DNA from: Aphidius gifuensis
Taxonomy: Eukaryota > Arthropoda > Insecta > Hymenoptera > Braconidae
Assembly: GCF_014905175.1 (NCBI RefSeq)
Contig: NC_057790.1
Location: 14,906,469 to 14,970,468, forward strand
DNA: 64,000 nt
Direction: 5' to 3'
In this document: positions 34,367-45,500 of the stretch, one piece after another
How the letters are laid out: every line of letters starts with the position of its first letter
Position numbering within the stretch: the stretch's first letter is position 1
Translations under genes and position numbers: made by a program
Notes under the pieces: model-generated
Seen by the model: only the letters and a program-made list of their open reading frames with translations
What the model was told of the DNA's origin: nothing
Databases searched by the model: none

Positions 34367-35129
34367 TCTGAGTCAATTCAGCTGGTCATCTGCCTGACCC
34401 TCTCGGATTGAGTTGAAAATTTTTTTATACATTGTTTTTGGCTTTTTATGTAGCCTGAATTTTTTCGGAAATTTTATGACGTATTTTAGCCGGTAAAGTA
34501 GAGTGTTTTAATGTTAATTCTCTTCTTTCATAAAAAAAGCCCAAATTTAAATACATGAAATTTTTTCCATAAAATAAGGTACTCAATCCACGTGTGTTCG
34601 ATCAAAAATTAGAGTGGGCCGAGACATTTTTATGCATTTTTTTTTTTTTCAATTTTTTTTTTTTTTCAAAATTTTTTGAAAAAAAATAAAAAAAATTAAA
34701 TTTTTAAATACAAAAAAATAAAACAAAATTAAAACATATCTTGGTAAAATTTCATTTTCGGCATATTTTAAAACTTAAAAGTGGAAAATTTCACGAACAT
34801 TTCGTTAAAAATTGAAATTTTCCACTTTTAAGTTTTAAAATATGCCGAAAATGAAATTTTACCAAGATATGTTTTAATTTTGTTTTATTTTTTTGTATTT
34901 AAAAATTTAATTTTTTTTTTGAAGTGAAACTTCTTTAGAATGGGCAGTAAAAAAAAAAAACAAAAGATGGATGCAACGAAAGTAACGGTTTGAAGGTAAG
35001 TAATTTTAAATTATTTTTTATCTTGTTTTATTTATTTATTCCCTTGACAACGATACGAAAAAATTTGTTTTAAATTTGTTTCAAAATTTTAGCTCCATAA
35101 AAGATTCAAGAGACAAAGGTGAATATTAA

Positions 35130-36300
35130 GGTTAAAACTTTTATTATATACAATATATAATTTATTATGTTATTTTTGATCAAATAATGAGTATTTAAAA
35201 TTAATCTGTTAAATAAACAAATAATACACAAGATAATAGTTATTCAAGTGCTTGACATAATACGACAGCAACATCATAATCACAATACCAAACAACAATA
35301 AATAATATGTGGATGAAATGTGGTACCACGTGAACGTAAAGATATAGTAAAGATGGTATTTTAGATTGTATAGGATTTCAAGAAACAATTAATGACATTA
35401 AAATATTAGCAAAAAAATGTGACAAATGTACTGGTAATCCTAAATCAGTAAAAATTAAAATACGACGAGGTGCTATACCAATGTCTGATAATTTTGATGA
35501 GACTTGTAATGGTGGTTATAATAATATTTTTTAACAAATAATGAGTATCTAAAATAAATCTGTTAAATAAACAATTAATACACAAGATAGTAGTTATTTA
35601 AGTGCTTGACATAATACGACAGCAACATCATAAACACAATACCGAACAACAATAAATAATATGTGGATGAAATGTGGTACCACGTGAACGTAAAGATCGT
35701 ATTTTAGATTGTATAGGATTTCAAGAGACAATTAATGACGTTAAAATATTATTAGAAACATGTGATGAATGTACTGGTAATCCTAAATAAGTAAAATTTA
35801 AAATACGACTAGATCCTATACCAATGTCTGGTAATTTTCATGAGACTTGTACTGGTGGTTGTAATAATATTTTTAATCAGATAATAAGTATTGAAAATGA
35901 ATTTGTCGAATAAACAAATAAAACCCAAGATAGTGGTTATTCAAGTGCTTGACATAATACGACAGCAACATCATAATCACAATACCAAACAACAATTAAT
36001 AATATGTGGATAAAATGTGGTACCACGTGAACGTAAAGATAGCAAAGATGGTTATTTAGATTGTTAAGGATTTCAAGAGACAATTAATAAGACTGAAATA
36101 TTATCAAAAACATCTGATAAATGTACTGGTAATTCTAAATCAGTAAAATTCAAAATACGATTAGATCCTATACAATGTCTGGTAATTTTCATGAGACTTG
36201 TACTGGTAGATTTAATAATATTTTAAATCAAATAATGAGTATTTGGAATAAATCTGTCCAATAATCAAATAATACACAAGATAGTGGTTATTCAAGTGCT
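35130..36300 (+). repeat. Direct repeats of about 340 bp with coding remnants
   Basis: Three diverged copies (about 35200-35535, 35540-35880, 35885-36230) share GTGCTTGACATAATACGACAGC, GTGGTACCACGTGAACGTAA and GGATTTCAAGAGACAATTAATG. In one frame each copy reads as GFQETIND, then CDKCTGNP or CDECTGNP, then FDETCNGGYNNIF or FHETCTGGCNNIF, interrupted by stops in places. This looks like a decayed tandem of a small Cys-containing (CxxC) module. I do not recognise the source protein. Confidence 0.6.
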
Positions 36301-36639
36301 TGTGCTTGTTATGATCGTGCTTGCCATGATCGAAATAAATTCAAGATCTTGAATGAATTTTTTAAAGACAAAAAAATGGAACAGATGATTAAATATTGAA
36401 TCATTCCATGAAACAACAACAACAGGAGTAAATAATAATTCAATAAATGATGTGCCGAGTGGAAATCAAAATAACAACAACAATATTGATCATATATAAA
36501 CAGCAGCAATCATAATAGAACAAATACATGGTGGTGGTAGTGGCGGCGATGATGCACCATCATGTGTTTGTGGTTAATTCGCTCATAAAAAAAATGTTGA
36601 AAAAATCGATCAATATTTGACATTAAATTTTTTTAACAT

Positions 36640-37350
36640 CAAATAGTTCGTTTTGTTTTTTTTTTTTTTTACGGTGGCTAGGAGCCATAGGCTCAGCCGC
36701 AGTCTTGAATTCATCGGCGAAAAAAAAAAACTCTCATAACTTACGAACTAAGTAACCGAGAGACTTCGTACCAGGCTCAAAAGAAGCGCATTAAAAAACT
36801 CTATCGCCCGCGTAATAGGTTTTTTGCTCTATTGATAATAGTTTTTAATCGAAAAACTAAAATGCAAGATTTGAAAAAAATTTTTTTCTTACTTAAAAAT
36901 TTGTGGTGTCTAAACTTTCCATCAAAGAGTATTTATCACCAGAGGTTTTTTGTTCGTGAATCGTTTCTGTTTTATATTTCATCATTCTTAAATTATTATT
37001 TATGTAACTTAAAATATTACATACGTTTTCATGTGAAAATTTTACAAGTTATGAAAACGGTGCAATAAATAACTCAACGCGAAATCAAAAGAGAGACTTC
37101 GTATAAGGCTTATATTATGCGTCTCAAAAAACTCTATAGCCCGCATGATGGATTTTTTCCCCTATCTATGATAGTTTTTGAGAAAAAAAAAAAAAACCTT
37201 CAAAATTAGAAAAAAAATTTGGATATTTAATTTTTTTGCTCGAAAACTGTTATTAAGAGAAAAAAAAATCCGTAATGCCGTCACTAGATTTTTTTTAGGC
37301 GCATAATTTGAGCCTAATACGAATTCCTTATCTTGATTATAACAAAAGTT
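36640..37350. repeat. Degenerate dispersed unit containing AGAGACTTCGTA
   Basis: The phrases GAGAGACTTCGTA...AGGCT and AAAAAACTCTATcGCCCGC occur at about 36765 and 37090, with a related inverted copy near 37250-37350 and a weaker one near 38505-38560. It is diverged and non-coding and lies within the long-inverted-repeat element. Confidence 0.5.
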
Positions 37351-38797
37351 ATAGCTCACCGAAAAAAAAATAAAAAAACCGACCAAAAAATGTCATCATA
37401 GAGTTAAATGAGAGAAATTTTAACTAAGAATTACAAACGTAAAAGACAAAATTACAAAATAAATAGTAAAAACTGCGTTCCCCCGTCATTTATAAGAATT
37501 ATTCGTATATTGATAGATAATTTTTACAATAAAATTATGTAAAAAATCTGGCCATTGACTATATACAATACTAAGCCATAAAATTTACACAATTTTATTT
37601 AATTTCTGTTTAAAAAAATGACTAAATTCACGACACTCACAAGTAAATTTTAGCAGGCTGAGAATTTACCCACTACCGGTTTTAAAATTTACTAAATTTT
37701 ATTATAAATTTTATTTAAAAGTTGGACATTTTTTGTGTTAAGTTCGGCAGTTTGTGCTAGATTCACGGAGAATAGCAATCAATTCCCGGCAAAATTTTTT
37801 CTTTTGTGTTTACACGCTCAAAACTCGAAAACTGATTGTTAAATAGAAAAAAGTTATTCTTGATAAATTGTTTAGAAATAAATAACCAATATTAAACCTC
37901 GCTTAACCCCATACCTATCTTCAACAGATAAGGCTGTAGAAATGCTTAAAATTACATGACAGTTCAATCATTTATTCAATCGGTCGGCCATCTTTGTGTT
38001 ATTTCGCCCCAGGAACAGAATTTTTACAAAGCTATATAGTAAAAAATATTTAAGTTTATGCTAACTTTTATATGTCTATATGATAATTTTTATTATATAT
38101 ATAAGAATATTTATTAAATTGTGCAGTATTTTTTATTCAACCATATAATAATTTTTATTCTTTTTACAAAACATGTATGTCTTTATTTTAATTAACTCAT
38201 AACTCATTATCTAAGAGATTAATCAAAAAAAGTAATTCTTTATAAATTGTTTAGAATTGAATTTTCAATAAAAAACTTCACTTAACCCCATGTCCATCTG
38301 CAATAGATAACGATGTATAGAGGCTTGAAGTAACCCAACAATTTTTTGACATTTTACCTATTTTACATAATTTTATTGTAGAATTCCATTTCTCGCGGCC
38401 AGTCCCAGAAATAAAACAAAAATTACAAAGCAGTATAGTAATTTCTATTCAACCGTGATTTCAATTTTTAGTTAAAATTTCTCTCAGTGTTGAAATAAAA
38501 TATTTATAAGGCTCCAAAAAAAGCTTTGAAAAACTCTATTGCCTTTCTTTTAAATATGAATAATGTTTTCGTTAATTAACGGTAAAAATATGTCTAAGCA
38601 ATAAAAATAAAAATAGCCCTAGCCGAAGTATTGAAAATTTTTAATTTTCAACGGGTAACGCTGGCCACATGCCCCAACAAATGTTACCAGGTCTTTTTTT
38701 TTTATTCAAATATTGAAGAGATAGCTACTAAATTAAAATCAAATTTATTTTCATTATAATTTGTATTAATTTTATTTATATTTTTCAGGCTGTAACA

Positions 38798-38964
38798 TGT
38801 CAGATTACGAGGCTGAAATTGGGTCAATATTCAATAATATTGAAAGCTTGAATCATCTAAAGTTGATATATCGGGAAAATATTAAAAGATATCATCCCGA
38901 CAAAAATCCTGAAGATAAAAGAAGAACTGAAAAAACTCAGTATTTCATGAATATATATACATAA
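38798..38964 (+). pseudogene. J-domain mini-ORF inside the 5.3-kb element
   Basis: After an acceptor-like TTTATATTTTTCAG an ATG opens a 55-codon frame ending in TAA. The residues include LKLIYRENIKRYHPDKNPED, the helix II-HPD-loop of a DnaJ domain, with the HPD intact. The frame stops shortly after the loop, so helix III is cut short. It could be a captured, truncated host J-domain exon or the last exon of a small spliced gene of the element. Confidence 0.55.
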
Positions 38965-40039
38965 AATAAAAAGTATACATAAAATAGTAATAGAAGTGTT
39001 TGGCTGACTAGTTGTTCAATAAATAAATATTTATATAAAATTATATGTATATTCTGTGTTAAGTTTTTAAATTAGAATTTCATCTACATAGAACCTTAAT
39101 ATTATAACTAATCAATAAATTTAAAACTTTCTATCGTAATTTTTAATGACTGAATGAACATAATAGTTCACTCGGAATGAGAGCGAAAAAGACAACTAGT
39201 CAAAAATATATTAATGCAACGAGAGATCTTTCGATTACTATTTATTAGAATTACTGAAGAAGTTTCACTTTCCTGTGCGTACAATAACACACATCTTTTT
39301 TTTTTTTCAAAAAATTTTGAAAAAAAAAAAAATTGAAAAAAAAAAAAATGCATAAAAATGTCTCGGCCCACTCTAATTTTTGATCGAACACACGTGGATT
39401 GAGTACCTTATTTTATGGAAAAAATTTCATGTATTTAAATTTGGGCTTTTTTTATGAAAGAAGAGAATTAACATTAAAACACTCTACTTTACCGGCTAAA
39501 ATACGTCATAAAATTTCCGAAAAAATTTAGGCTACATAAAAAGCCAAAAACAATGTATAAAAAAATTTTCAACTCAATCCGAGAGGGTCAGGCAGATGAC
39601 CAGCTGAATTGACTCAGAATGCCCCATATATATTAATAACTTTTTTATTCATAGACCAAAATTAAAACTAAAATATCAGAAAGATACAGGAACACTCTAC
39701 CTAATTTGTAGTGAAGAAATTAGAATTTGTAATTGAACTGTTTTTCCAGAAAAATGAGATTTCTTATATAATACCTTAATAAAATGTTGCGTAACTTTTT
39801 TTTTTATGAACGAAAATCAAAACTAAAATATCAGGTATATATATCTATAGATGCAGGAACAATCCAGCTAATTTGTAGTGAAGAAATTAGAATTTTTTAT
39901 TGAACTATTTTTCCGGAAAATACTTGACTTGAAAATATGAAACCCGAAAATTTGTACAACAGTTAAACCACAATTAAATTGATTATACGTGCATACTTAT
40001 TGGCATACCGTGAACCAAGAATTTATATTTATATGAACA

Positions 40040-40336
40040 TCTATACATCAATGTTCAGTTAGTGATTTACTTGATGTACCAAATAGTACACTTGCTCAAC
40101 AATTATTAAAAATTATTGAATTTATCCATTTAATGTTGAATCAACATTTAAGGTATGTTTATTAAATTATTATTTAAAATACATAAAATAATTGGTTATA
40201 TATATTTTTTTTTATTTTACTTACAGTGTGTTAGATGTAGTGTAGTATTTCCTGCAAGTTATTTTAATTGAAAAAAACTATGTCCAAAATGTAAACGAAG
40301 AAAAACACGACAAGTACGAGGACGGCCATAAATATG
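40040..40336 (+). pseudogene. Two-exon remnant with Cys pairs and a C-terminal RGRP
   Basis: Exon-like 40040-40151 (SVSDLLDVPNSTLAQQLLKI...) ends in AAG|GTATGT. After a TTTACTTACAG acceptor at about 40226, the frame reads CVRCSVVFPASYFN, a stop, then KLCPKCKRRKTRQVRGRP and a stop. Paired CxxC motifs plus a terminal RGRP suggest a small zinc-binding DNA-associated protein with an AT-hook-like end. The in-frame TGA makes it a remnant. The family is not recognised. Confidence 0.45.
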
Positions 40337-40689
40337 TACAGTTAAAGCTAGCTGTATAGTTGACGATTTTTTTTTTTTCATTTGAACATTTTTACAAAGA
40401 TGAATCATCATGTTATCACCAGTGCCAGGAACTTTGATGATAAATTTTATCATAAAACATATACATATAATACTAGCCGATTAACCGGGCCTTGCTCGGG
40501 ATTATTTTTACAATTTTAGAGATGTTATCATTTATTTAAAAAAAATTGAAGATTTGCTAGCTCCAAATAATATTCCTATTCCAAACTTAAGGTTGAAAGT
40601 TAAATAAATTTCCCGTTATTCAATTTTCGATTTATTGGTAGCAAATGAAAGCCAGAAAATTAATTTATTTCGATGCTTGTGTAAAGAAA

Positions 40690-40960
40690 AATTACCCCCG
40701 TGTAAAACTAATCCGTGTACGCTTTTTATGTGTAAAACTTTTATCTTTAAAATAAAAATGCGTAATAAATTTAATTCATTTACGTAATTTTTATATGTGT
40801 AATTTTTAATGTGTAAAATAATTATGTGTAAAATATTTAGTGAAAATTATTATGTGTAAAATTAAATGTGTAAAATATTTATGTGTAAAATTAAATGTGT
40901 AAAATATTTATGTGTAAAACTATTTAGTGTAAATTATTATGTGTATGATTATATAAGTCA
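40690..40960. repeat. ATGTGTAAAATATTT minisatellite
   Basis: The phrase TGTGTAAAAT with 5-15 bp variable spacers is repeated about 12 times. There are no flanking leader-like features and no constant spacer size, so it is a simple minisatellite. Confidence 0.8.
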
Positions 40961-40970
40961 ATTTATTTGA

Positions 40971-41445
40971 TATATTTATCCTGACAGTATTTTGGTCAGA
41001 ACCTGATCAGGAAGCCTTATTCAGGATATTCTCAGGTTTCCTGTTCCTTTTCTGAACAGGAAAACTGAATGGAAAAAATCATTAAAAAAATTTTATTCGT
41101 TCACCCTGATAGTATTCTAGTCAGAATCTGATCAGGGAACCTTATTTACAATACGTTAAGGTTTCCTGTTCTTTTTCTGAACAGGATTGAATAAGGTCAC
41201 CTGATTTAAGGAAATCTTCAGGTATCCTGACCAGATTCGAGCCAGAAATGAGTCAGGTTTCCTGAATAAGGAATCCTGATCCGTTTCCTATCAGGTTCTC
41301 AGGTCAAATAGGGCATCCTGAAAATTTTTCCACTCGGGATTTTTTCACTCAGTTTTCCTGTTCAGAAAAAGACCAGGAAACCTAAGCATATCCTGAAAAA
41401 GGAATCCTGATGAGATTCTGACAAGAATACTATCAGGATAAATAT
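40971..41445. mobile_element. Fold-back element of the CCTGATCAGG type
   Basis: The left arm from ATTTATCCTGACAGTATT (40973) is mirrored by AATACTATCAGGATAAAT ending about 41445. The body carries TCAGGTTTCCTGTTC and its inverse. A CACTCGGG end like that of the 23973 element lies inside at 41320-41331, so this may be two nested fragments. Confidence 0.7.
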
Positions 41446-41653
41446 TTTTTGGATTTAATTTTAATTCTAAAACAAAATGACAACGGACAATTAAACAAAT
41501 TGTTATATTTTATTTTTACGTTAAATTTACGTCGCAAATTCTAATTTGAGTTTTTTTTAGCTGATGTAATTTATGAAAGTAAAAAATCACATCAGATCAT
41601 CGATAGACGGCATGGCCGCGCGTGTTAAGGCCCGTAGTTGTAATCTGAAAGTT

Positions 41654-42112
41654 CCATGGTAGAAATACTACAGGTATGGCAGTGCGCAGCCTGGTTTGGC
41701 CGCTGTGAATCGACCAATCAAAACGTCGCCTTCTCGCCACAAAAATGGAAGACTTTATGCGCGCGCGATACAAATTTGTTAAGAAAATTTTCAAGTTTTT
41801 TTTAAATTTTTCAAAAGTTATCATATTTATTCAACTAGATTTGGTATATTTTATAATGATTCACATACATCAAAAATAAAAATTAATTATTTATATTAAA
41901 TAAATAAATCCAAGTATAATAAATACAACACAACCTCCATTGTTTGTGGCATAAAAAAAACAACAATAATGAAAATATTATAATTTATTTGTTAAACTGT
42001 CTTGGTTTTTTTATTTTTCTGATTTTTTATAAACATGCTCCACATATATTAGTTTTTATTAGTATTTACAACAATATAAAAAATAGATGTCAAAACAGTA
42101 TGTTAGAGAGAG
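41654..42112. mobile_element. MITE, CATGGTAG family, copy 2 (3'-truncated)
   Basis: It starts CATGGTAGAAATACTACAGG and follows copy 1 closely through the AT-rich centre. It stops at GTATGTTAGAGAGAG, missing the last about 150 bp and the right terminal repeat. The sequence at the break (TTCGCGTCCCTCTAGTGGTTAGG) is unrelated and has a tRNA-box-A look. Confidence 0.88.
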
Positions 42113-42262
42113 TTCGCGTCCCTCTAGTGGTTAGGTAATTTAAGTTATGTTAGGTATATACAATCTTATCGTTCAATCTGTTTCATCATTAACATTGCTA
42201 TAGTCAATTAGTTATCCGATTTACAAAACATCAAATAATAAAAAATTTTTTTTTTTTAAATT

Positions 42263-42558
42263 ACTTGATCCGTTTCAGATCAGGAATCCTGTTCCATTCC
42301 TGATCCGATTCTGATCAGAATCCTAAAAAAAAGCGTTACATTCTGATCCGTTCCTGAACAGGATTCCTGGTTATATTCTAGTCAGGAATCCTGATCCATT
42401 CCTGTTCAGGTATCCTGGCTCTAACCCTACAATCTGGCCAGGTTTCCTGATCCGGTTCCGATCAGAATCCTAAAAAAGAGCGTTACATTCTGATACATTC
42501 CTGAACAGGATTCCTGATCCGGTTCTGATCAGAACCTTAACTAAATTTCCACTCGGGA
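42263..42558. repeat. CCTGATCAGG-type repeat fragment ending CCACTCGGGA
   Basis: Repeated CTGATCCGTT/TCCTGAACAGG/TCTGATCAGAAT phrases end with TTTCCACTCGGGA (42546-42558), the terminus of the CCCGAG family. The matching opposite end was not found, so this is a fragment. Immediately after it starts a different end, CCCTGGTGGAAATAATTTCTCC. Confidence 0.65.
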
Positions 42559-42659
42559 GACTTTGTATTCCCTGGTGGAAATAATTTCTCCGGGAATCTC
42601 TCCGTAAAATTCCGGAAACACTGCGTAAAACTCCGGTATCACTCCGTAAAATTTTATAT

Positions 42660-45500
42660 TAATATTTTATTATCGTATTTGATGATTTATATTATAATTA
42701 GGGGTTCTGTAATATCAATTTTAATTTGCTCTGTGATAGCTATTGATTCGTTCTTGTAAAAGCGCCAAAATCAACTCTTGTCATTTCCGTCAGGGCAGAT
42801 CTTTTTTTATTTTTGTATTACTCGTGAAAACAAATATCAAAATACCAAATTGATATTTTGATTTTTTATAGCATCTTGATAAGGAGGTAGGCAACAATAC
42901 ATATGATAAGTCATTTAGAAAATTGATCTTGTTTCATGCATTTAAAAATAATAATTACCAATAATATTGACATTTTTTTTTAAATTTTTATTCATAGGGT
43001 AACAGCATTTTATTAGACATTGATATACAGTATACAATTAGATGGTGTTATTATTAAAATGAACATTTAACAAGACAACAAAATACCACAATTTCATATT
43101 ATCATTATCTTTGACTGTTTTTTTTTTTCGATTAATAACTTTTATTTATCAATTATCCCTGATGTATCATCATTTTTATATTATTATACGGATCGGTAAC
43201 TTTTTTTATATTCATATCGGACGATCTGGACAATCTCTTTTTTTTATATTATTTATTTGAAACTATATAGGTATATCAAACATCAACATTGACTCGAGGT
43301 TCACTAATAGTGTTAGTATTAGTAATTTTGATAATTATTTTTTTAAAATATATGTATTTATATATCTATCTCTTATTGAATGGAAGACATGAGATTTTGT
43401 TGCTTAATCCAGTTTCTTTTTGGATTTTGATAACATTTTATCTAATTAATTTTAACTTCTTATTAATTAACTCATACGATGTAGTTGTTAAAAAAAGGTA
43501 TTTAATGTTGCGTATTTCATTTAGTTACAGTCTTAATAAAAAAAAAAATTACGAACAAAGTTTGGCTTCAATATAAAAAATAATAAAATTAGCACAATAA
43601 AAAAAAATTTTAATAACTTATCTCAATTAGAGACTAATAATAGTAATAGTAATAAAATGAATAAATTGTTTTACTGGAAAAAAAAACGAGTAACATTTAT
43701 AACAAAACGTAAGATAATAATATTTCTAAATTAAATTAAAACAAATACTTTATACAATTAGTTTAATATTCAATTGGATTAATTATCATTTAAAAATCAT
43801 GAATGAATTGATATTGTCCGGCAATAGTGTCAACTCTGTGTAACAGTTATTGAAATGAGTATCTATTTTTACATAAAAACTTTGTCATTTCGAATTAAAA
43901 TTCATTTTATTTTATTTTTCAACAACAGTAGGCTTTTCTAGCAAAAAAAAAAAAAATCAAATATCATCATTTTTCATAATATTTTAACTTTTTTTTCCAG
44001 TTTTTGTAAACGTAGCCAGAATAATCATTTTATTCTTTTTATAAATTCTTCATAGATTTAATATTTGTGTAATATATCTCCTCAATATTTTTATCTTCAC
44101 TCAGGTATCTGTTTTTTTAAGCGATAATGATTTTTAAAAAAGAAAATACATCATTGTCTTAAACAATCTTCTTCTTATAAATAATTTTATCTTTCTTTCC
44201 TTTCATAATTTTTCGTGTGTTGCTTTAATGTCAGAATAATTAACTATAAAAGTAATTAATTAAAATAATTGTTTAATTATTATAGTATCATTTGATTGAT
44301 CTATTATGCGACATTTATACGTTTAACGATCACCATCTATGAGATCTCGAATTGACACTGATATATTCTTATTGCCCATCTACACATATATATTCTATTT
44401 TTAACTTTAATTTATAATGTTTAAACCCATAATTAGTTAAACAAAACAACTTAAATTGAACTCCATCAATGTACATTGTATAATTTTTATTTTCCTATGT
44501 ATTTTTTTTATTGTTTTTTCATCAATTGATAGATATAATTTAATATTGTAAAAATTACCGACAAGCATTTTTCGATTATTCCTAATTTTTTAAATATCAA
44601 ATTAATTTTTTTTCTATTTTTTCAGGTAATAATAAATAGCCATCAATTATTAATAAATAAATTACATATCATTTCAAACTTCAACAAAAAAAAAGAGTAT
44701 TTTTTTTTTAACTAATAGTAGTCATACTGCTGAAAGTAGACATATATACTTTCACGATTTTAAATATTAGACATTTGAATATTGAAATAATTATTCTTTG
44801 GCTATACTAACAGAGTAATAACTGGATAACTCAAATTTTGCAGTTATACAATGGAATATTTAATTAGTGATATGTCACTGCGATTTTTTTTTCAAATTAA
44901 TTATTATCATTTATCTTCAACAATTATTGCACATCTCAGGTGTGATATTCATTATTTCTTTTTCCCTATTCGCAAAATATTTCATTCACGAACGAGCCAG
45001 CTCGCTTCGTACAACAACACATCTCAGAATATTATTTTCTAAATGTTTTTTTCATGACAATTTTAATTATCTTCTATTTTTGAAAATACATATTTTTTTT
45101 ATTTATATGGACTTTGATGACTGAGAACCACCATATGGATTATCAGTAAATTTTTTTTTTTTTATTTTTATAACTTTATATATATTTGAAATTTATGTAT
45201 TTATATATTTTCACTTTTGTAAGATTACCTAAGCCAACTTTCATTAAGAATCAAACAAAAAGTGAATCGTTTTTTTTTTATTTTGACTAAAACTTTCTTT
45301 TTCGATAAATTTTTCTTGCAGTGGTTTTTTTTTTCAATTTTATCTATATTTAAAATTATATATGATACAATTGAAAAATAACAAATGCTTCAAAACTATA
45401 TAGTTTATATTACTAATATTTTTTTTCTTTTGATTATGTGTTATTTCAATATTCATGGTTGTCTCCAGGGAAGCCTTAAAATATTATTTTATTGACTAAA
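42660..45500. other. Long AT-rich region 3' of the decarboxylase gene
   Basis: There is 2.8 kb with no convincing gene on either strand; open frames at 43289 and 44851 are low-complexity and hydrophobic by composition only. The right part should contain the 3' UTR of the - strand decarboxylase. No element termini are seen. Confidence 0.4.

Larger units (their letters stand above)
34367..39625. mobile_element. 5.3-kb long-terminal-inverted-repeat element
   Basis: The first about 300 bp (GGGGCATTCTGAGTCAATTC at 34367 through GGGCCGAGACATTTTTATGC) recur inverted and nearly identical at 39300-39625. ATATATAT flanks both sides. An extra palindrome at 34690-34915 follows the left repeat. The interior holds a short lysine-rich ATG frame at 34940 with a donor-like GTAAGT, direct repeats at 35.2-36.3 kb and a J-domain mini-ORF at 38798. 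No transposase is recognised, so the class is unknown. It may be a non-autonomous or captured-gene DNA element. Confidence 0.85.
39626..40970. other. Region with a duplicated 130-bp segment and gene remnants
   Basis: A segment containing AATTTGTAGTGAAGAAATTAGAATTT occurs twice (39650-39770 and 39800-39925). Then 40040-40335 holds a two-exon remnant, annotated separately. Positions 40690-40960 are a GTGTAAAATATTTAT minisatellite. No intact gene is present. Confidence 0.5.

Noticed and set aside
40690..40960. CRISPR-like array
   Set aside because: Repeats are short, spacers are irregular and not unique, and the genome is eukaryotic; it is a minisatellite.
43289..43576. + strand hydrophobic 95-codon frame
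   Set aside because: Starts in AT-rich sequence; the hydrophobicity follows from T-rich codons and there is no other support.
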